Assembly: GCA_040881945.1 (NCBI GenBank)
Contig: JBBECF010000012.1
Coordinates: 1-46,762, forward strand
Length of the DNA stretch: 46,762 nucleotides
Origin: JBBECF01 sp040881945
Lineage (GTDB): Bacteria; Pseudomonadota; Alphaproteobacteria; Dongiales; Dongiaceae
Direction: 5' to 3'
Shown here: positions 16,990-29,266 of the stretch, in pieces
Layout of the letters: each line of letters begins with the position of its first letter
How positions within the stretch are numbered: position 1 is the first letter of the stretch
Position numbers and translations under genes: made by a program
The notes under the pieces: generated by a model
The model's database searches: none
Seen by the model: only the letters and a program-made list of their open reading frames with translations
Told to the model about the DNA's origin: nothing

Positions 16990-18048
16990 GTGCAACGTCA
17001 TCGGATCGCGGTCATCCCCGGCGACGGCATCGGCCTCGAGGTCGTGCCGGAAGGCATCCGCGTGCTCGAGGCCGCCGGGCGGCGCTTCGGCATCGCCTTC
17101 CAGTGGGACGAATTCGACTGGAGCTGCCGGCATTACGAGCGCACCGGCCGCATGATGCCCGAGGACGGGCTGGCGCACATTTCCAGCCACGACGCCATCT
17201 TCCTGGGCGCCGTCGGCTGGCCGACGGTGCCGGACCATGTCTCGCTCTGGGGGCTGTTGATCCCGATCCGGCGCGAATTCCAGCAATACGTCAACCGGCG
17301 CCCGGTACGCTTGTTCGCTGGCGTGCCCTGCCCGTTGGCGGGCCGCCGGCCGGGCGACATCGACTTCGTCATCCTGCGCGAGAACAACGAAGGCGAATAT
17401 TCCGAGATCGGCGGCCGCCTCTATCCCGGCACCGAGGCCGAGATGGCGATCCAGGAATCGGTCTTCACGCGGCGCGGCGTCGACCGCATCCTGCGCTATG
17501 CCTTCGAGCTGGCGCGCGAGCGGCCGAAGCGGCACCTGACGTCGGCCACCAAGTCGAACGGCATCATCCACACCATGCCGTTCTGGGACGAGCGGTTCCG
17601 CGAGGTCGCCCGCGACTACCCCGAGGTCAGGACGGATCAGTACCACATCGACATCCTGGCCGCCCATTTCGTGCGCCACCCGGACTGGTTCGACGTGGTC
17701 GTGGGCAGCAACTTGTTCGGGGACATCCTGTCCGATCTCGGCCCGGCGGCGACCGGCACGATCGCCATCGCGCCTTCGGCCAACCTCAACCCCGAACGCG
17801 CGTTTCCCTCGATGTTCGAGCCGGTGCACGGCTCGGCGCCGGACATCGCCGGGCAGGGCGTGGCCAACCCGATCGGCCAGATCTGGTCCGGGGCGATGAT
17901 GCTCGACCATCTCGGGCACGACGAGGCGGCGCGCGCGATCGAGCGCGCGATCGAGACCGTCCTCGCCGAATCGAGGCTGCGCACGCCCGACATGGGCGGC
18001 CGGGCGACCACGGCGGAGCTCGGCCGTGCCGTGGCCGAGGCGATCTAG
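16990..18048 (+). CDS. Tartrate / D-malate dehydrogenase (isocitrate/isopropylmalate dehydrogenase family)
   Basis: 352 residues. IAVIPGDGIGLEVVPEG at the N-terminus, RENNEGEYSEIGGR, the metal-binding GSNLFGDILSDLGPA and FEPVHGSAPDIAGQ identify a beta-decarboxylating dehydrogenase. The RENNEGEYS pattern and the length fit the tartrate/D-malate group (TtuC/DmlA) rather than LeuB. It would convert D-malate to pyruvate, or tartrate to oxaloglycolate, with NAD+. The start is GTG at 16990 behind GGAGGAGG. It is divergent from livK and 127 bases before coxM; whether it shares the cox transcript is open. Confidence 0.85.
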   Translation: MQRHRIAVIPGDGIGLEVVPEGIRVLEAAGRRFGIAFQWDEFDWSCRHYERTGRMMPEDGLAHISSHDAIFLGAVGWPTVPDHVSLWGLLIPIRREFQQYVNRRPVRLFAGVPCPLAGRRPGDIDFVILRENNEGEYSEIGGRLYPGTEAEMAIQESVFTRRGVDRILRYAFELARERPKRHLTSATKSNGIIHTMPFWDERFREVARDYPEVRTDQYHIDILAAHFVRHPDWFDVVVGSNLFGDILSDLGPAATGTIAIAPSANLNPERAFPSMFEPVHGSAPDIAGQGVANPIGQIWSGAMMLDHLGHDEAARAIERAIETVLAESRLRTPDMGGRATTAELGRAVAEAI

Positions 18049-18175
18049 CCGGCGAACGGTCCGCAAAGGTTCCTGCTGCGCGGCGCGTGGGTTTCGTGCT
18101 TTAATCCACGCCGCGCGCCGGACAACGAAAAGCAAGAACGGTCACTTCAGCTTCCGGCGCGCAGGGGAGGACACA

Positions 18176-19041
18176 TTGATTCCAGGACGATTCGACTACC
18201 ATTTGCCGCGGTCGATGGACGAAGCGCTGGCCATGCTCGCGCAATACGGCGAGGACGCGCGGCCGCTCGCCGGCGGCCACAGCCTGATCCCGATGATGAA
18301 GCTGCGCCTAGCCGAACCGGCGCATCTGATCGACCTGCGGGGCCTCGGCGACCTCAAGGGCATCCGTGAGGCCAGCGGCCGTATCCGCATCGGCGCCATG
18401 ACGACCCAGGCCGAGGTGATCGCCTCGGCCCTGCTCGCCGAGAAATGCCCGATCCTGCCGGAGGCGTCGGCGCTGATCGCCGACCCGCAGGTGCGCTATG
18501 TCGGCACCGTCGGCGGCAACGTCGCCAACGGCGACCCGGGCAACGACTTGCCGGCGGTGATGATGGCGCTCGGCGCCGATTTCGTGCTGCGCGGCAAGGG
18601 CGGCGAGCGGACGGTGGCGGCCAAGGACTTCTACGAAGGCACCTACGCCACGGCGCTGAAACCCGGCGAGTTGCTGGCCGAGGTCCATTTCCCGGCGCCG
18701 CTGGCCGGCCACGGCTACGCCTATCGGAAGATGAAGCGCAAGGTCGGCGACTACGCGATCGCCGCCGCCGCGGTCGTCCTGAACCTCAAGGGCGGGACCT
18801 GCGAGCGGGCGTCGATCGCGCTCACCAATCTCGGGCCGACGCCGATCTTCGCCGCGGCGGCCGGGCAGGCGCTGGCCGGGACCAAGCTGGACGCCGCGGC
18901 GGTCGAGCGGGCGGTCGGCCTCGCCGTCGCGCTGGCCGAGCCGGCCACGGACATGCGCGGGCCGGCGGACTTCCGCAGGCACGTGGCCGGGGTGATGACG
19001 CGCCGCGCGATCGAGACGGCGCGCGACCGGGCGAAGGGAGC

Positions 19042-19045
<4 letters not shown>
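18176..19045 (+). CDS. coxM: Aerobic CO dehydrogenase medium subunit (FAD-binding)
   Basis: 289 residues, normal for CoxM. It starts with TTG at 18176, supported by GGGGAGG about 8 bases upstream and by the conserved beginning IPGRFDYHLPRSMDEAL. FAD contacts appear in RPLAGGHSLIPMMKLRL and YVGTVGGNVANGDPGNDLPA. The protein passes electrons from the CoxS iron-sulfur clusters to the quinone pool. The gene order M-S-L is that of form I CO dehydrogenase clusters. Its stop overlaps the coxS start by 4 bases. Confidence 0.9.
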
Positions 19046-21946
<2,901 letters not shown>

Positions 21947-21950
<4 letters not shown>

Positions 21951-22861
21951 CCGCGGCGACGAACGAGGAACGATCCACGCCGCCGGCGTCGCGCGAGGAC
22001 ACGCAGCGGCGGCTGGCCGGGGTCGGCTACATCGCCGATCCCGATCTGGCGATGGCGATCGTGCTGATGCGCACGCTCGAGCGCCCGCTGCTGCTCGAGG
22101 GCGAGGCCGGCGTCGGCAAGACCGAGGTGGCGAAGGCGCTGGCCGCGGTGCTCGGCTGTCCGCTGATCCGGTTGCAATGTTACGAGGGGCTCGACGCCAA
22201 CGCCGCCGTCTATGAATGGAACTACCAGCGGCAGCTTCTCGCCATCAAGATCTGGGAGACCGAGAAGGTCTCGGCGGCGGAGAAGGAACGGCACATCTTC
22301 CAGGAAGACTTCCTGCTGCGCCGGCCGCTGTTGCGCGCCATCAGCATGGACGAGCCGCCGGTGCTGCTGATCGACGAGATCGACCGCGCCGACGAGGAGT
22401 TCGAGGCCTATCTGCTGGAGGTGCTGTCCGATTTCCAGATCACCGTGCCGGAGCTCGGCACCATCGCGGCGACGTCGATCCCCTATGTCGTGCTCACCTC
22501 GAACGGCACGCGCGAGTTGAGCGACGCGCTGCGCCGCCGCTGCCTCTACCACTACGTCGAGCATCCGACCGAGGACAAGGAGCTGCGCATCGTCGCCGCG
22601 CGCCTCCCCGGCATCGAACAGGCCCTGGCCGGCCAGATCGTGCGCTTCGTCCAGGCGGTGCGCCGCCAGGACTTGCGCAAGAAGCCCGGCGTCGCCGAGA
22701 CGCTGGATTGGGCGCGGGCGCTGGTCGGCCTGGGGGTCGAGCGGCTGGACGACGACCCGGCGGCGGTCCACGCCAGCCTGCTGTGCCTGCTCAAGACCCG
22801 CGAGGACCGCCAGGCGTTGCCGGTCGAGGTCGTCGAGCGGCTGGTCGGCAAGGCGGTATGA
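21947..22861 (+). CDS. coxD: MoxR-type AAA+ ATPase for CO dehydrogenase maturation
   Basis: 304 residues with Walker A LEGEAGVGKTE, Walker B VLLIDEIDRADEEFEA, sensor SNGTRELSDALRRR. ATG at 21947 overlaps the coxL stop by 4 bases. In Oligotropha, CoxD is a chaperone-like ATPase needed to build the copper-sulfur part of the CoxL active site, working with CoxE and CoxF. Residues and gene order fit that role. Confidence 0.92.
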
Positions 22862-24033
22862 GCGGCGTCGTCGCCTATCCGGCGCGCCGCGAGGCCGCCC
22901 CACCGCTGACCGCCCGGCTGGTCGGGTTCGTGCGGCTGCTGCGCGACAACGGCTTTGCGGTCGGCGCCGGCGAGGCGGTCGATGCCGGCCGGCTGGCGCG
23001 CGGCGTCGATCTCCTGGACGCGAACGAGCTGCGCTGGGGCCTGCGCGCCCTGCTCTGTGCCCGCCGCGCCGACTGGCGGCGCTTCGACGAGCTGTTCGAC
23101 GCCTATTGGCGACGCCACGGCATGCGCCGCGCGGTACGGGCCGTCGGCGATCCCGGCCACGCGGCCTTGCGCCGGTTGCCCGGGGGCGCGCCCGCCGGCG
23201 GGCCGCCGGATCGGGTAGAACCGGACGGGCCCGGCGGGGCGCCGGCCGGCGCCGCCCGGCGCGGCGGCGCCAGCGCGGCCGAGGCGCTTTCGACCGCCGA
23301 CCTGCGCCACGTCAACGACGCCGACGAGCTCGCCCGCCTGCACGAGCTGACCGAGCGGCTGGCGGCGCGCCTGCGCCACCGGCTGTCGCGGCGCGACCGG
23401 CTGCGCACGCGCGGCCGCCGGCTCGACCTGCGCAACACCATCCACCGCAGCCTGGCCTATGGCGGGGCGCCGATGCGCCTCGCCTTCCGCCGGCGCCGGT
23501 TGAAGCCGCTGCGCCTCGTCGTGATCCTCGACGCCAGCGGCTCGATGAGCGTCTACAGCGCCTTCTTCCTGCGCTTCATCCGCGGCGTCATCGACAACTT
23601 CCGCGAAGCCGACGCCTACGTCTTCCATACCCGGCTCGTGCATATCGGCCCGGCCCTGCGCGAACGCAACGTCGAGCGCGCGGTCGAGCGCCTGTCGCTG
23701 CTCGCTGCCGGCTGGGCGGGCGGCACCCGCATCGGCGAGTCCTTGCGCGCCTTCAACCGCGGCCACGCCGCCGGCCTGCTGAACGGACGCACCGTCGTGA
23801 TGATCGTCAGCGACGGCTACGACACCGGGCCGCCCGAGCTGCTGGCCGAGGAGCTGCGCCTGATCCGGCGCCGCGCCCGGCGGCTGGTCTGGCTCAACCC
23901 GATGATCGGCTGGGACGGCTACGAGCCGGCCGCCGCCGGCATGCGGGCCGCGCTGCCGCATATCGACCTGTTCGCCCCGGCGCACAACCTCGAGAGCCTG
24001 CGGGCGCTCGAACCCTATCTGGCCCGGCTGTGA
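22858..24033 (+). CDS. coxE: VWA-domain protein for CO dehydrogenase maturation
   Basis: 391 residues. The C-terminal half is a von Willebrand A domain with the metal-ion site DASGSMS from residue 225, and GWAGGTRIGESL and VSDGYDTG as the other metal-site loops. A Gly/Ala/Pro-rich linker (about 104-145) joins it to an N-terminal helical region. It overlaps coxD by 4 bases; MoxR ATPases and VWA proteins of this type act as pairs. No membrane segment is seen. Confidence 0.9.
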   Translation: MSGVVAYPARREAAPPLTARLVGFVRLLRDNGFAVGAGEAVDAGRLARGVDLLDANELRWGLRALLCARRADWRRFDELFDAYWRRHGMRRAVRAVGDPGHAALRRLPGGAPAGGPPDRVEPDGPGGAPAGAARRGGASAAEALSTADLRHVNDADELARLHELTERLAARLRHRLSRRDRLRTRGRRLDLRNTIHRSLAYGGAPMRLAFRRRRLKPLRLVVILDASGSMSVYSAFFLRFIRGVIDNFREADAYVFHTRLVHIGPALRERNVERAVERLSLLAAGWAGGTRIGESLRAFNRGHAAGLLNGRTVVMIVSDGYDTGPPELLAEELRLIRRRARRLVWLNPMIGWDGYEPAAAGMRAALPHIDLFAPAHNLESLRALEPYLARL

Positions 24034-24042
24034 GGAGATGAC

Positions 24043-24903
24043 ATGACCGCCGAGACCGACCGCCTGATCGACTGCATGGCCCGGATGAAGGGCGAAAACC
24101 GGCCCTTCGCCGTCGCCACCGTCATACGCACGCAGGACGCCACCTCGGCCAAGGCCGGGGCCAAGGCGGTCCTGCGCGCCGACGGCACGATCGAAGGCTG
24201 GATCGGCGGCGGCTGCACGCAAGGCGCCGTCAAGAAGGCGGCCGCCGCGGCGCTGATCGACGGGCGGGCGCGGATGATCCGCATCCGCCCGGCCGACGCC
24301 GCGTCCGAGGGCGAGGAGATCGCCGAGTTCGCGAGCAAGTGTCTCAGCGGCGGCACGATCGACGTTTTCGTCGATCCCGTGCTGCCGCGCCCGGCTTTGT
24401 TGATCGCCGGCGCCTCGCCGACCGCCCAGGCGCTGTGCGATCTGGCGGCGCGGGCCGGCTTCGCGGTCACCGTCGCGGCGCTGCCGGGCGACCTGGCGGT
24501 GTTTACGCAAGCGGACAACCGGATCGCCGGCTTCGACCTGGCGCAGGATGCGCGCGCCGCCGGCGGCTTCGTCGTCGTCGCCACCCAGGGCAAGCGCGAC
24601 CGCGAAGCGCTGGCGGCGGCGCTGGCCACCGGCGCGCCCTATGTCGGCTTCGTCGGCAGCCGCAAGAAGGCGGCGGCGTTGCAGCAGGAATTGATCGCGG
24701 CCGGCGCCGACCCGGCGCGTCTCGCCGCCATCCGATCGCCGGCCGGGCTCGACATCGGCGCGGCGACACCGGAGGAGATCGCGGTCTCGATCCTGGCCGA
24801 GATCGTCCGCGAGCGCCGCCTCGGCGCAGGCACGGGCGAGGCCGCGACCGCGACGCCGGCGGAACCGGGTATCGCGAAAGGAGACACCGCATGTTGCAAC
24901 TGA
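24043..24903 (+). CDS. coxF: XdhC/CoxF-family maturation protein
   Basis: 286 residues with the XdhC pattern: ATSAKAGAKAVLRADG, then EGWIGGGCTQGAVKKAA, and a Rossmann-like second half (PALLIAGASPTAQALCDLA, then YVGFVGSRKKAAAL, PAGLDIGAATPEEIAVSILAE). Proteins of this family handle or insert the sulfurated molybdenum cofactor. It begins 9 bases after coxE. Its last 13 bases overlap the start of acoA, so the cox and aco genes form one transcription and translation unit. Confidence 0.9.
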   Translation: MTAETDRLIDCMARMKGENRPFAVATVIRTQDATSAKAGAKAVLRADGTIEGWIGGGCTQGAVKKAAAAALIDGRARMIRIRPADAASEGEEIAEFASKCLSGGTIDVFVDPVLPRPALLIAGASPTAQALCDLAARAGFAVTVAALPGDLAVFTQADNRIAGFDLAQDARAAGGFVVVATQGKRDREALAAALATGAPYVGFVGSRKKAAALQQELIAAGADPARLAAIRSPAGLDIGAATPEEIAVSILAEIVRERRLGAGTGEAATATPAEPGIAKGDTACCN

Positions 24904-25865
24904 ACCGCGACGAGCTGCTACAGGCCTATCGGCGGATGCGCACGATCCGCGAGTTCGAGGAGCGCGTGCACGACGAATTCGCGAACGGCGCGATACCGGG
25001 CTTCGTCCACCTCTATGCCGGCGAAGAGGCGAGCGCGGTCGGCGTCTGCCAGCAGTTGCGCGAGGACCTGGACTACATCGCCAGCACCCATCGCGGCCAC
25101 GGCCACTGCATCGCCAAGGGTTGCGACGTGGACACCATGATGCTCGAGATCTTCGGCAAGCAGGGCGGCCTGTGCAACGGCAAGGGCGGGTCGATGCACA
25201 TCGCCGACCTCGACAAGGGCATGATGGGCGCCAACGGCATCGTCGGCGGCGGCCCGCCTTTGGTGTGCGGCGCGGCCCTGGCGGCGAAGACGCTGAAGAC
25301 CGGCGGCGTCGCCGTCGCCTTCGTCGGCGACGGCGGCTCGAACCAGGGCACGACGTTCGAGGCGATGAACCTGGCGTCGGTGTGGAAGCTGCCGGCCGTC
25401 TTCGTGTTCGAGAACAACGGCTACGCCGAGGCGACGGCGAGCAGCTATTCGGTTGCCTGCGGCGACATCGCGCGGCGCGCCGACGGTTTCGGCATGCCCG
25501 GCCGGATCGTCGACGGGCACGACTTCTTCGCCGTCTACGACGCGGCGCAGGAGGCGATCGAACGGGCGCGCGCCGGCGACGGCCCGTCGCTCCTGGAATT
25601 CAAGCTGAACCGCTATTTCGGTCATTTCGAGGGCGACGCGCAGACCTACCGCGGCAAGGACGAGGTGGCGAAGCTGCGCGAGTCGAAGGACTGCCTGACG
25701 CTGTTCCGCCGGCGCGTCTCCGAGGCCGGCCTACTCGACGCGCCGCAGATGGATGCGATCGACGCCGAAATCCAGGCGCTGATCGCCGGCGCGGTCGCCG
25801 GCGCCAAGGCCGCGCCCTATCCGGGGGCCGAGACGCTGCTCACGGACGTTTACGTGTCGTACTGA
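24891..25865 (+). CDS. acoA: Acetoin-dehydrogenase-type 2-oxoacid dehydrogenase E1 alpha
   Basis: 324 residues. The TPP site is GDGGSNQGTTFEAMNLA...NNGYAEATASSY, preceded by the E1 alpha landmarks GFVHLYAGEEA, STHRGHGH and GKGGSMHIAD. The GFVHLY and EATASS details and the short length favour the acetoin cleaving system (acetoin to acetaldehyde plus acetyl-CoA) over pyruvate dehydrogenase. ATG at 24891 follows AAAGGAG and lies within the end of coxF. It pairs with AcoB, 23 bases downstream. Confidence 0.85.
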   Translation: MLQLNRDELLQAYRRMRTIREFEERVHDEFANGAIPGFVHLYAGEEASAVGVCQQLREDLDYIASTHRGHGHCIAKGCDVDTMMLEIFGKQGGLCNGKGGSMHIADLDKGMMGANGIVGGGPPLVCGAALAAKTLKTGGVAVAFVGDGGSNQGTTFEAMNLASVWKLPAVFVFENNGYAEATASSYSVACGDIARRADGFGMPGRIVDGHDFFAVYDAAQEAIERARAGDGPSLLEFKLNRYFGHFEGDAQTYRGKDEVAKLRESKDCLTLFRRRVSEAGLLDAPQMDAIDAEIQALIAGAVAGAKAAPYPGAETLLTDVYVSY

Positions 25866-25888
25866 CAGGCGAGCGAGGGAGGCAGGAC

Positions 25889-26908
25889 ATGGCCAGAAAG
25901 ATTTCGTTCCGCCAGGCCGTCAACGAGGCGCTGGCCCAGGAGATGACGCGCGACCCGCGCGTCATCCTGATGGGCGAGGACGTGGCCGGCGGCGCCGGCG
26001 CCGCGGGCGAACACGACGCCTGGGGCGGTCCGCTCGGCGTCACCAAGGGCCTCTATACCAAGTTCGGGCCGACCCGCGTGCTCGACACCCCGATCAGCGA
26101 ATCGGCCTTCATCGGCGCCGCCATCGGCGCCGCGACGGCGGGCCTGCGGCCGGTCGCCGAGCTGATGTTCGTCGATTTCATGGGCGTCTGCTTCGACCAG
26201 ATCTACAATCAGGCCGCCAAGTTCCGCTACATGTTCGGCGGCAAGGCGGTGACCCCGGTGGTGATCCGCTGCATGATCGGCGGCGGCTTCCGCGCCGCGG
26301 CGCAGCACTCGCAGTGCCTCTATCCGCTGTTCACCCACATCCCCGGCCTGAAATGCGTCATCCCGTCCTCGCCCTACGAGGCCAAGGGGCTGCTCATCGA
26401 GGCGATCCGCGACGACGACCCGGTGATCTTCTTCGAGCACAAGCTGCTCTACGACGTCGAGGAGGAGGTGCCCGAGGAGGCCTATACGATCCCGTTCGGC
26501 GAGGCCAACGTCCTGCGCGAAGGCAAGGACGCGACCGTCGTCGCGCTTGGCCGCATGGTCTCGCTCGCGATGCAGGCGGCGCAGGCGCTGGCCAAGGACG
26601 GCATATCCTGCGAGGTCATCGACCCGCGCACGACCTCGCCGCTCGACGCCGACACGATCCTGGAGAGCGTCGGGACCACCGGCCGGCTGGTCGTCGTCGA
26701 CGAATCGAGCCCGCGCTGCAACATGGCGACCGACATCTCCGCGCGCGTCGCCCAGGACGCGTTCGCGGCGCTGCGCGCGCCGATCCGCATGGTCACGCCG
26801 CCGCACACGCCGGTGCCGTTCTCGCCGGCGCTCGAGGACCTGTACCTGCCGACCGCCGACAAGATCGCCGCGGCGGTGCGCCAGGTGATGGGCCGGGCGG
26901 CGGCATGA
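25889..26908 (+). CDS. acoB: Acetoin-dehydrogenase-type E1 beta
   Basis: 339 residues with the transketolase-like pyrimidine domain and C-terminal domain of E1 beta: ALAQEMTRDPRVILMGEDV, TPISESAFIGAAIGAA, MFVDFMGVCFDQIYNQAAK, and the late VVVDESSPRCNMATDISA. ATG at 25889 is preceded by GGGAGGCAGG. It forms an alpha2-beta2 TPP enzyme with AcoA. The stop overlaps the acoC start by 4 bases. Confidence 0.88.
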   Translation: MARKISFRQAVNEALAQEMTRDPRVILMGEDVAGGAGAAGEHDAWGGPLGVTKGLYTKFGPTRVLDTPISESAFIGAAIGAATAGLRPVAELMFVDFMGVCFDQIYNQAAKFRYMFGGKAVTPVVIRCMIGGGFRAAAQHSQCLYPLFTHIPGLKCVIPSSPYEAKGLLIEAIRDDDPVIFFEHKLLYDVEEEVPEEAYTIPFGEANVLREGKDATVVALGRMVSLAMQAAQALAKDGISCEVIDPRTTSPLDADTILESVGTTGRLVVVDESSPRCNMATDISARVAQDAFAALRAPIRMVTPPHTPVPFSPALEDLYLPTADKIAAAVRQVMGRAAA

Positions 26909-28017
26909 GCGGGCGCATCGAGCCCGTCGTCATGCCGAAATGGGGCCTCGCCATGCAGGAGGGCACGCTCGCCCGCTGGCATGTCGCGGAAGGCGTCGAG
27001 GTCGCGCCCGGCCGCGAGCTGTGCGACATCGAAACGGCCAAGATCGCCAACGCGTTCGAGGGCGCCGTCGCCGGCCGGCTGCGCCGGCGGGTGGCCGGCG
27101 AAGGCGCCGTCCTGCCGGTCGGCGCGCTCATCGCCGTCGTCGCCGACGACTCGGTGCCCGAGGCCGAGATCGACGCCTTCGTGGCGCAATTTCAGGCAAA
27201 CTTCGTCCCTGTCGGCCCCGACGAAGCGGAAACGCCCGCGCCGCGGACGATCCGCGTCGGCGGCCGCGCCCTCAACTATCTCGCTCTCGGCGCCGGCGGA
27301 ACGCCGGTCCTGTTCCTGCACGGCTTCGGCGGCGACCTGAACAACTGGATGTTCAACCAGCCGGTCCTCGCCGAGACGCGCGCGACCCTGGCACTCGACC
27401 TGCCGGGACACGGGGCCTCGGGCAAGGACGCGGGCGACGGCTCGCCCGCGACGCTGGCGGCGGCCGTCGCCGGGTTCCTCGACGGCCTCGGCGTCGAACG
27501 CGCGCATCTCGTCGGCCATTCCCTGGGCGGCGCCGTCGCGCTCGTCCTGGCGCTCGATCGGCCCGACGCCTGCGCCTCGCTCACCCTGATCGCCAGCGCC
27601 GGCCTCGGCCGCGAGATCGATGGCTCGTTCATCGACGGCTTCATCGCCGCCGCCGGCCGCAAGGACTTGAAGCCGCAGATCGAGAAGCTGTTCGCCGACC
27701 CGACCCTGGTGACGCGCGATCTCGTCGACGACGTGCTCAAATTCAAGCGGCTGGACGGGGTGGGCGCGGCGCTCAAGGCCATCGCCGCGGCGGCCTTCCC
27801 CGGCGGCGCGCAGGGGCTGATCCTGCGCGACCGGCTGGCCGGGTTGGCGGTTCCGGTCCAGGTCATCGTCGGTGCCCACGACCGGATCATCCCGCCGGGC
27901 CATGCGGAGGGATTGCCGGCAGCCGTCGCCGTGCACCGCATCGCGGCGGCCGGCCACATGCCGCAGATGGAAGCGGCGGGCGAGGTCAACCGGCTGATCG
28001 CCGCGCTCGCGGCGTGA
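26905..28017 (+). CDS. acoC: Lipoyl / alpha-beta-hydrolase E2-like protein of acetoin dehydrogenase
   Basis: 370 residues. An N-terminal lipoyl domain carries the modified lysine K46 in DIETAKIANAFEG. After a short linker comes an alpha/beta-hydrolase domain with oxyanion HGFGGDLNNW, nucleophile S206 in GHSLGGA, acid in GAHDRIIP, and histidine in AAGHMPQME. There is no normal E2 catalytic domain with HxxxD. This hybrid is characteristic of AcoC of acetoin systems; the pseudomonad protein has the same architecture and a similar length. No E3 (lipoamide dehydrogenase) gene follows, so that subunit must come from elsewhere. Confidence 0.88.
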   Translation: MSGRIEPVVMPKWGLAMQEGTLARWHVAEGVEVAPGRELCDIETAKIANAFEGAVAGRLRRRVAGEGAVLPVGALIAVVADDSVPEAEIDAFVAQFQANFVPVGPDEAETPAPRTIRVGGRALNYLALGAGGTPVLFLHGFGGDLNNWMFNQPVLAETRATLALDLPGHGASGKDAGDGSPATLAAAVAGFLDGLGVERAHLVGHSLGGAVALVLALDRPDACASLTLIASAGLGREIDGSFIDGFIAAAGRKDLKPQIEKLFADPTLVTRDLVDDVLKFKRLDGVGAALKAIAAAAFPGGAQGLILRDRLAGLAVPVQVIVGAHDRIIPPGHAEGLPAAVAVHRIAAAGHMPQMEAAGEVNRLIAALAA

Positions 28018-28042
28018 GCCGCGCCGCCGGTCGGGGCGCACC

Positions 28043-28933
28043 GTGACCGACGAGGCGAGGCGTGCCCTCGCGCGCATTCCGGCCTTCGTCGGACGGCCGC
28101 TCGGCGGCCTCGTCGTCGAGCGGCTGCCGGGGCTGACCAATCGAACCTGCAAGCTGGCCCTGGACGGCGAAGCCTTCGTGCTGCGCATCCCCGGACCCGG
28201 CACCGGGCGCTACATCGACCGCGCCGCCGAGGAGCACAATGCGCGCGTCGCCGCCGCGGTCGGGGTCGGGCCCGAGGTGCTGTTCTTCGACCGCGCCGAC
28301 GGCTTGATGCTGACCCGTTTCGTCGCGGGCGCCGATGTCCTCGACGCCGGGAGGCTGCGCGAGCCCGCCCTGCTGCGCCGCGCGGTGCGGACGCTACGCC
28401 GCTTGCACGGCTGCGGCCGCCGTTTCCACGCGCGCATGGACCTGTTCGGCAGGCTCGACCTCTATCTCGCGCTGGCGGCCGAGCGCGGCACTGCGGCGCC
28501 GCCCGAGCTGGTCGCCGCCCGCGCCGCGGCCGCGCCGCTGCGCGACGCGCTGGCGCGGGGCGCGGCGCCGGACGCGCCCTGCCACATCGACCCGGTGCCG
28601 CACAACTTCCTCGTCCTGGACGAGGCAGACGGCGGCATGATCCTGCTTGATTGGGAATATTCGGCGATGTGCGAGCCGATCTGGGACCTCGCCGACTTGT
28701 CGGTCGAGGCGCGGTTCGACGCCGCCCAGGACGCGGCGATGCTGGAGACCTATTACGGCGCGGCGGCGCCGGCCGCCGCCGGGCGGCTGGCGCTCTACAA
28801 GGCGATGCTCGATCTGCTGGCCGCCGCCTGGAGCTGGCTGCAGGTCGCCGACGACAATCGCAACGCCGACTTCCGCGCGCTCGCTGCCGAGCGGCTGGCG
28901 CGCTGCCGGGCGGCGATGGCGGCGCAGGCTTGA
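28043..28933 (+). CDS. Choline/thiamine-kinase-like phosphotransferase (APH superfamily)
   Basis: 296 residues, GTG start at 28043. The kinase-like fold shows LPGLTNRTCKLALDGEAFVLRI as nucleotide loop, the Brenner motif HIDPVPHNFLV and the metal-binding ILLDWEYS. These are shared by choline/ethanolamine kinases and by thiamine kinase ThiK. It is the last gene of the cox-aco run and directly precedes a TPP riboswitch and the thiamine transporter, which makes a thiamine or small-alcohol kinase attractive. This is inference; choline kinase is the alternative. The C-terminus is Ala/Arg-rich. Confidence 0.75.
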   Translation: MTDEARRALARIPAFVGRPLGGLVVERLPGLTNRTCKLALDGEAFVLRIPGPGTGRYIDRAAEEHNARVAAAVGVGPEVLFFDRADGLMLTRFVAGADVLDAGRLREPALLRRAVRTLRRLHGCGRRFHARMDLFGRLDLYLALAAERGTAAPPELVAARAAAAPLRDALARGAAPDAPCHIDPVPHNFLVLDEADGGMILLDWEYSAMCEPIWDLADLSVEARFDAAQDAAMLETYYGAAAPAAAGRLALYKAMLDLLAAAWSWLQVADDNRNADFRALAAERLARCRAAMAAQA

Positions 28934-28961
28934 GCGCCTTTCCTCCCGGACCGAAACGGCC

Positions 28962-28975
28962 TATATAGATCGTTG
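28962..28975 (+). promoter_or_regulatory. Putative promoter for the thi riboswitch transcript
   Basis: TATATA at 28962-28967 is a likely -10 element, with transcription expected near 28974, just where the riboswitch begins. No convincing -35 is seen at the right distance. Its position after the stop of the kinase gene argues that thiBPQ has its own start. Confidence 0.45.
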
Positions 28976-29074
28976 TCTCAACGGGGTGCCCTGAACGGGC
29001 TGAGAGGGGCCGCGCGGTAGCCGCGCCGGCGCCAACCCGATGAACCTGATCCGGATAATGCCGGCGGAGGGATA
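28976..29074 (+). ncRNA. TPP riboswitch (THI element)
   Basis: The conserved parts are present in order: ACGGGGTGCC, GGCTGAGAGG, a variable P3 stem (CCGCGCGGTAGCCGCG region), then ACCCGATGAACCTGATC, CGGATAATGCCGGCG and GAGGGA. The CTGAGA and ACCTGATC...GGATAATGCC blocks bind the two ends of thiamine pyrophosphate. It controls the downstream thiBPQ transporter genes. A hairpin at 29267-29288 that covers the ribosome-binding site suggests control at translation. Confidence 0.96.
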
Positions 29075-29121
29075 TGGGCGCGATACCGATACCAAGGACC
29101 GTCCCGGTCGTTCCGCCGCAG

Positions 29122-29221
29122 NNNNNNNNNNNNNNNNNNNNNNNNNNNNNNNNNNNNNNNNNNNNNNNNNNNNNNNNNNNNNNNNNNNNNNNNNNNNNNN
29201 NNNNNNNNNNNNNNNNNNNNN
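29122..29221. other. Assembly gap (100 N) with 55-base identical flanks
   Basis: The 55 bases before the gap (29067-29121) are identical to the 55 bases after it (29222-29276). This is what two contig ends sharing a k-mer overlap look like when a scaffolder inserts a fixed 100-N spacer. The true sequence probably has one copy and no gap, joining the riboswitch to thiB. Confidence 0.85.
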
Positions 29222-29266
29222 GAGGGATATGGGCGCGATACCGATACCAAGGACCGTCCCGGTCGT

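Noticed and set aside
18080..18116. Inverted repeat GCGTGG / CCACGC before coxM as a terminator or operator
   Set aside because: Only six paired bases with a 15-base loop and no U-run; too weak to call.
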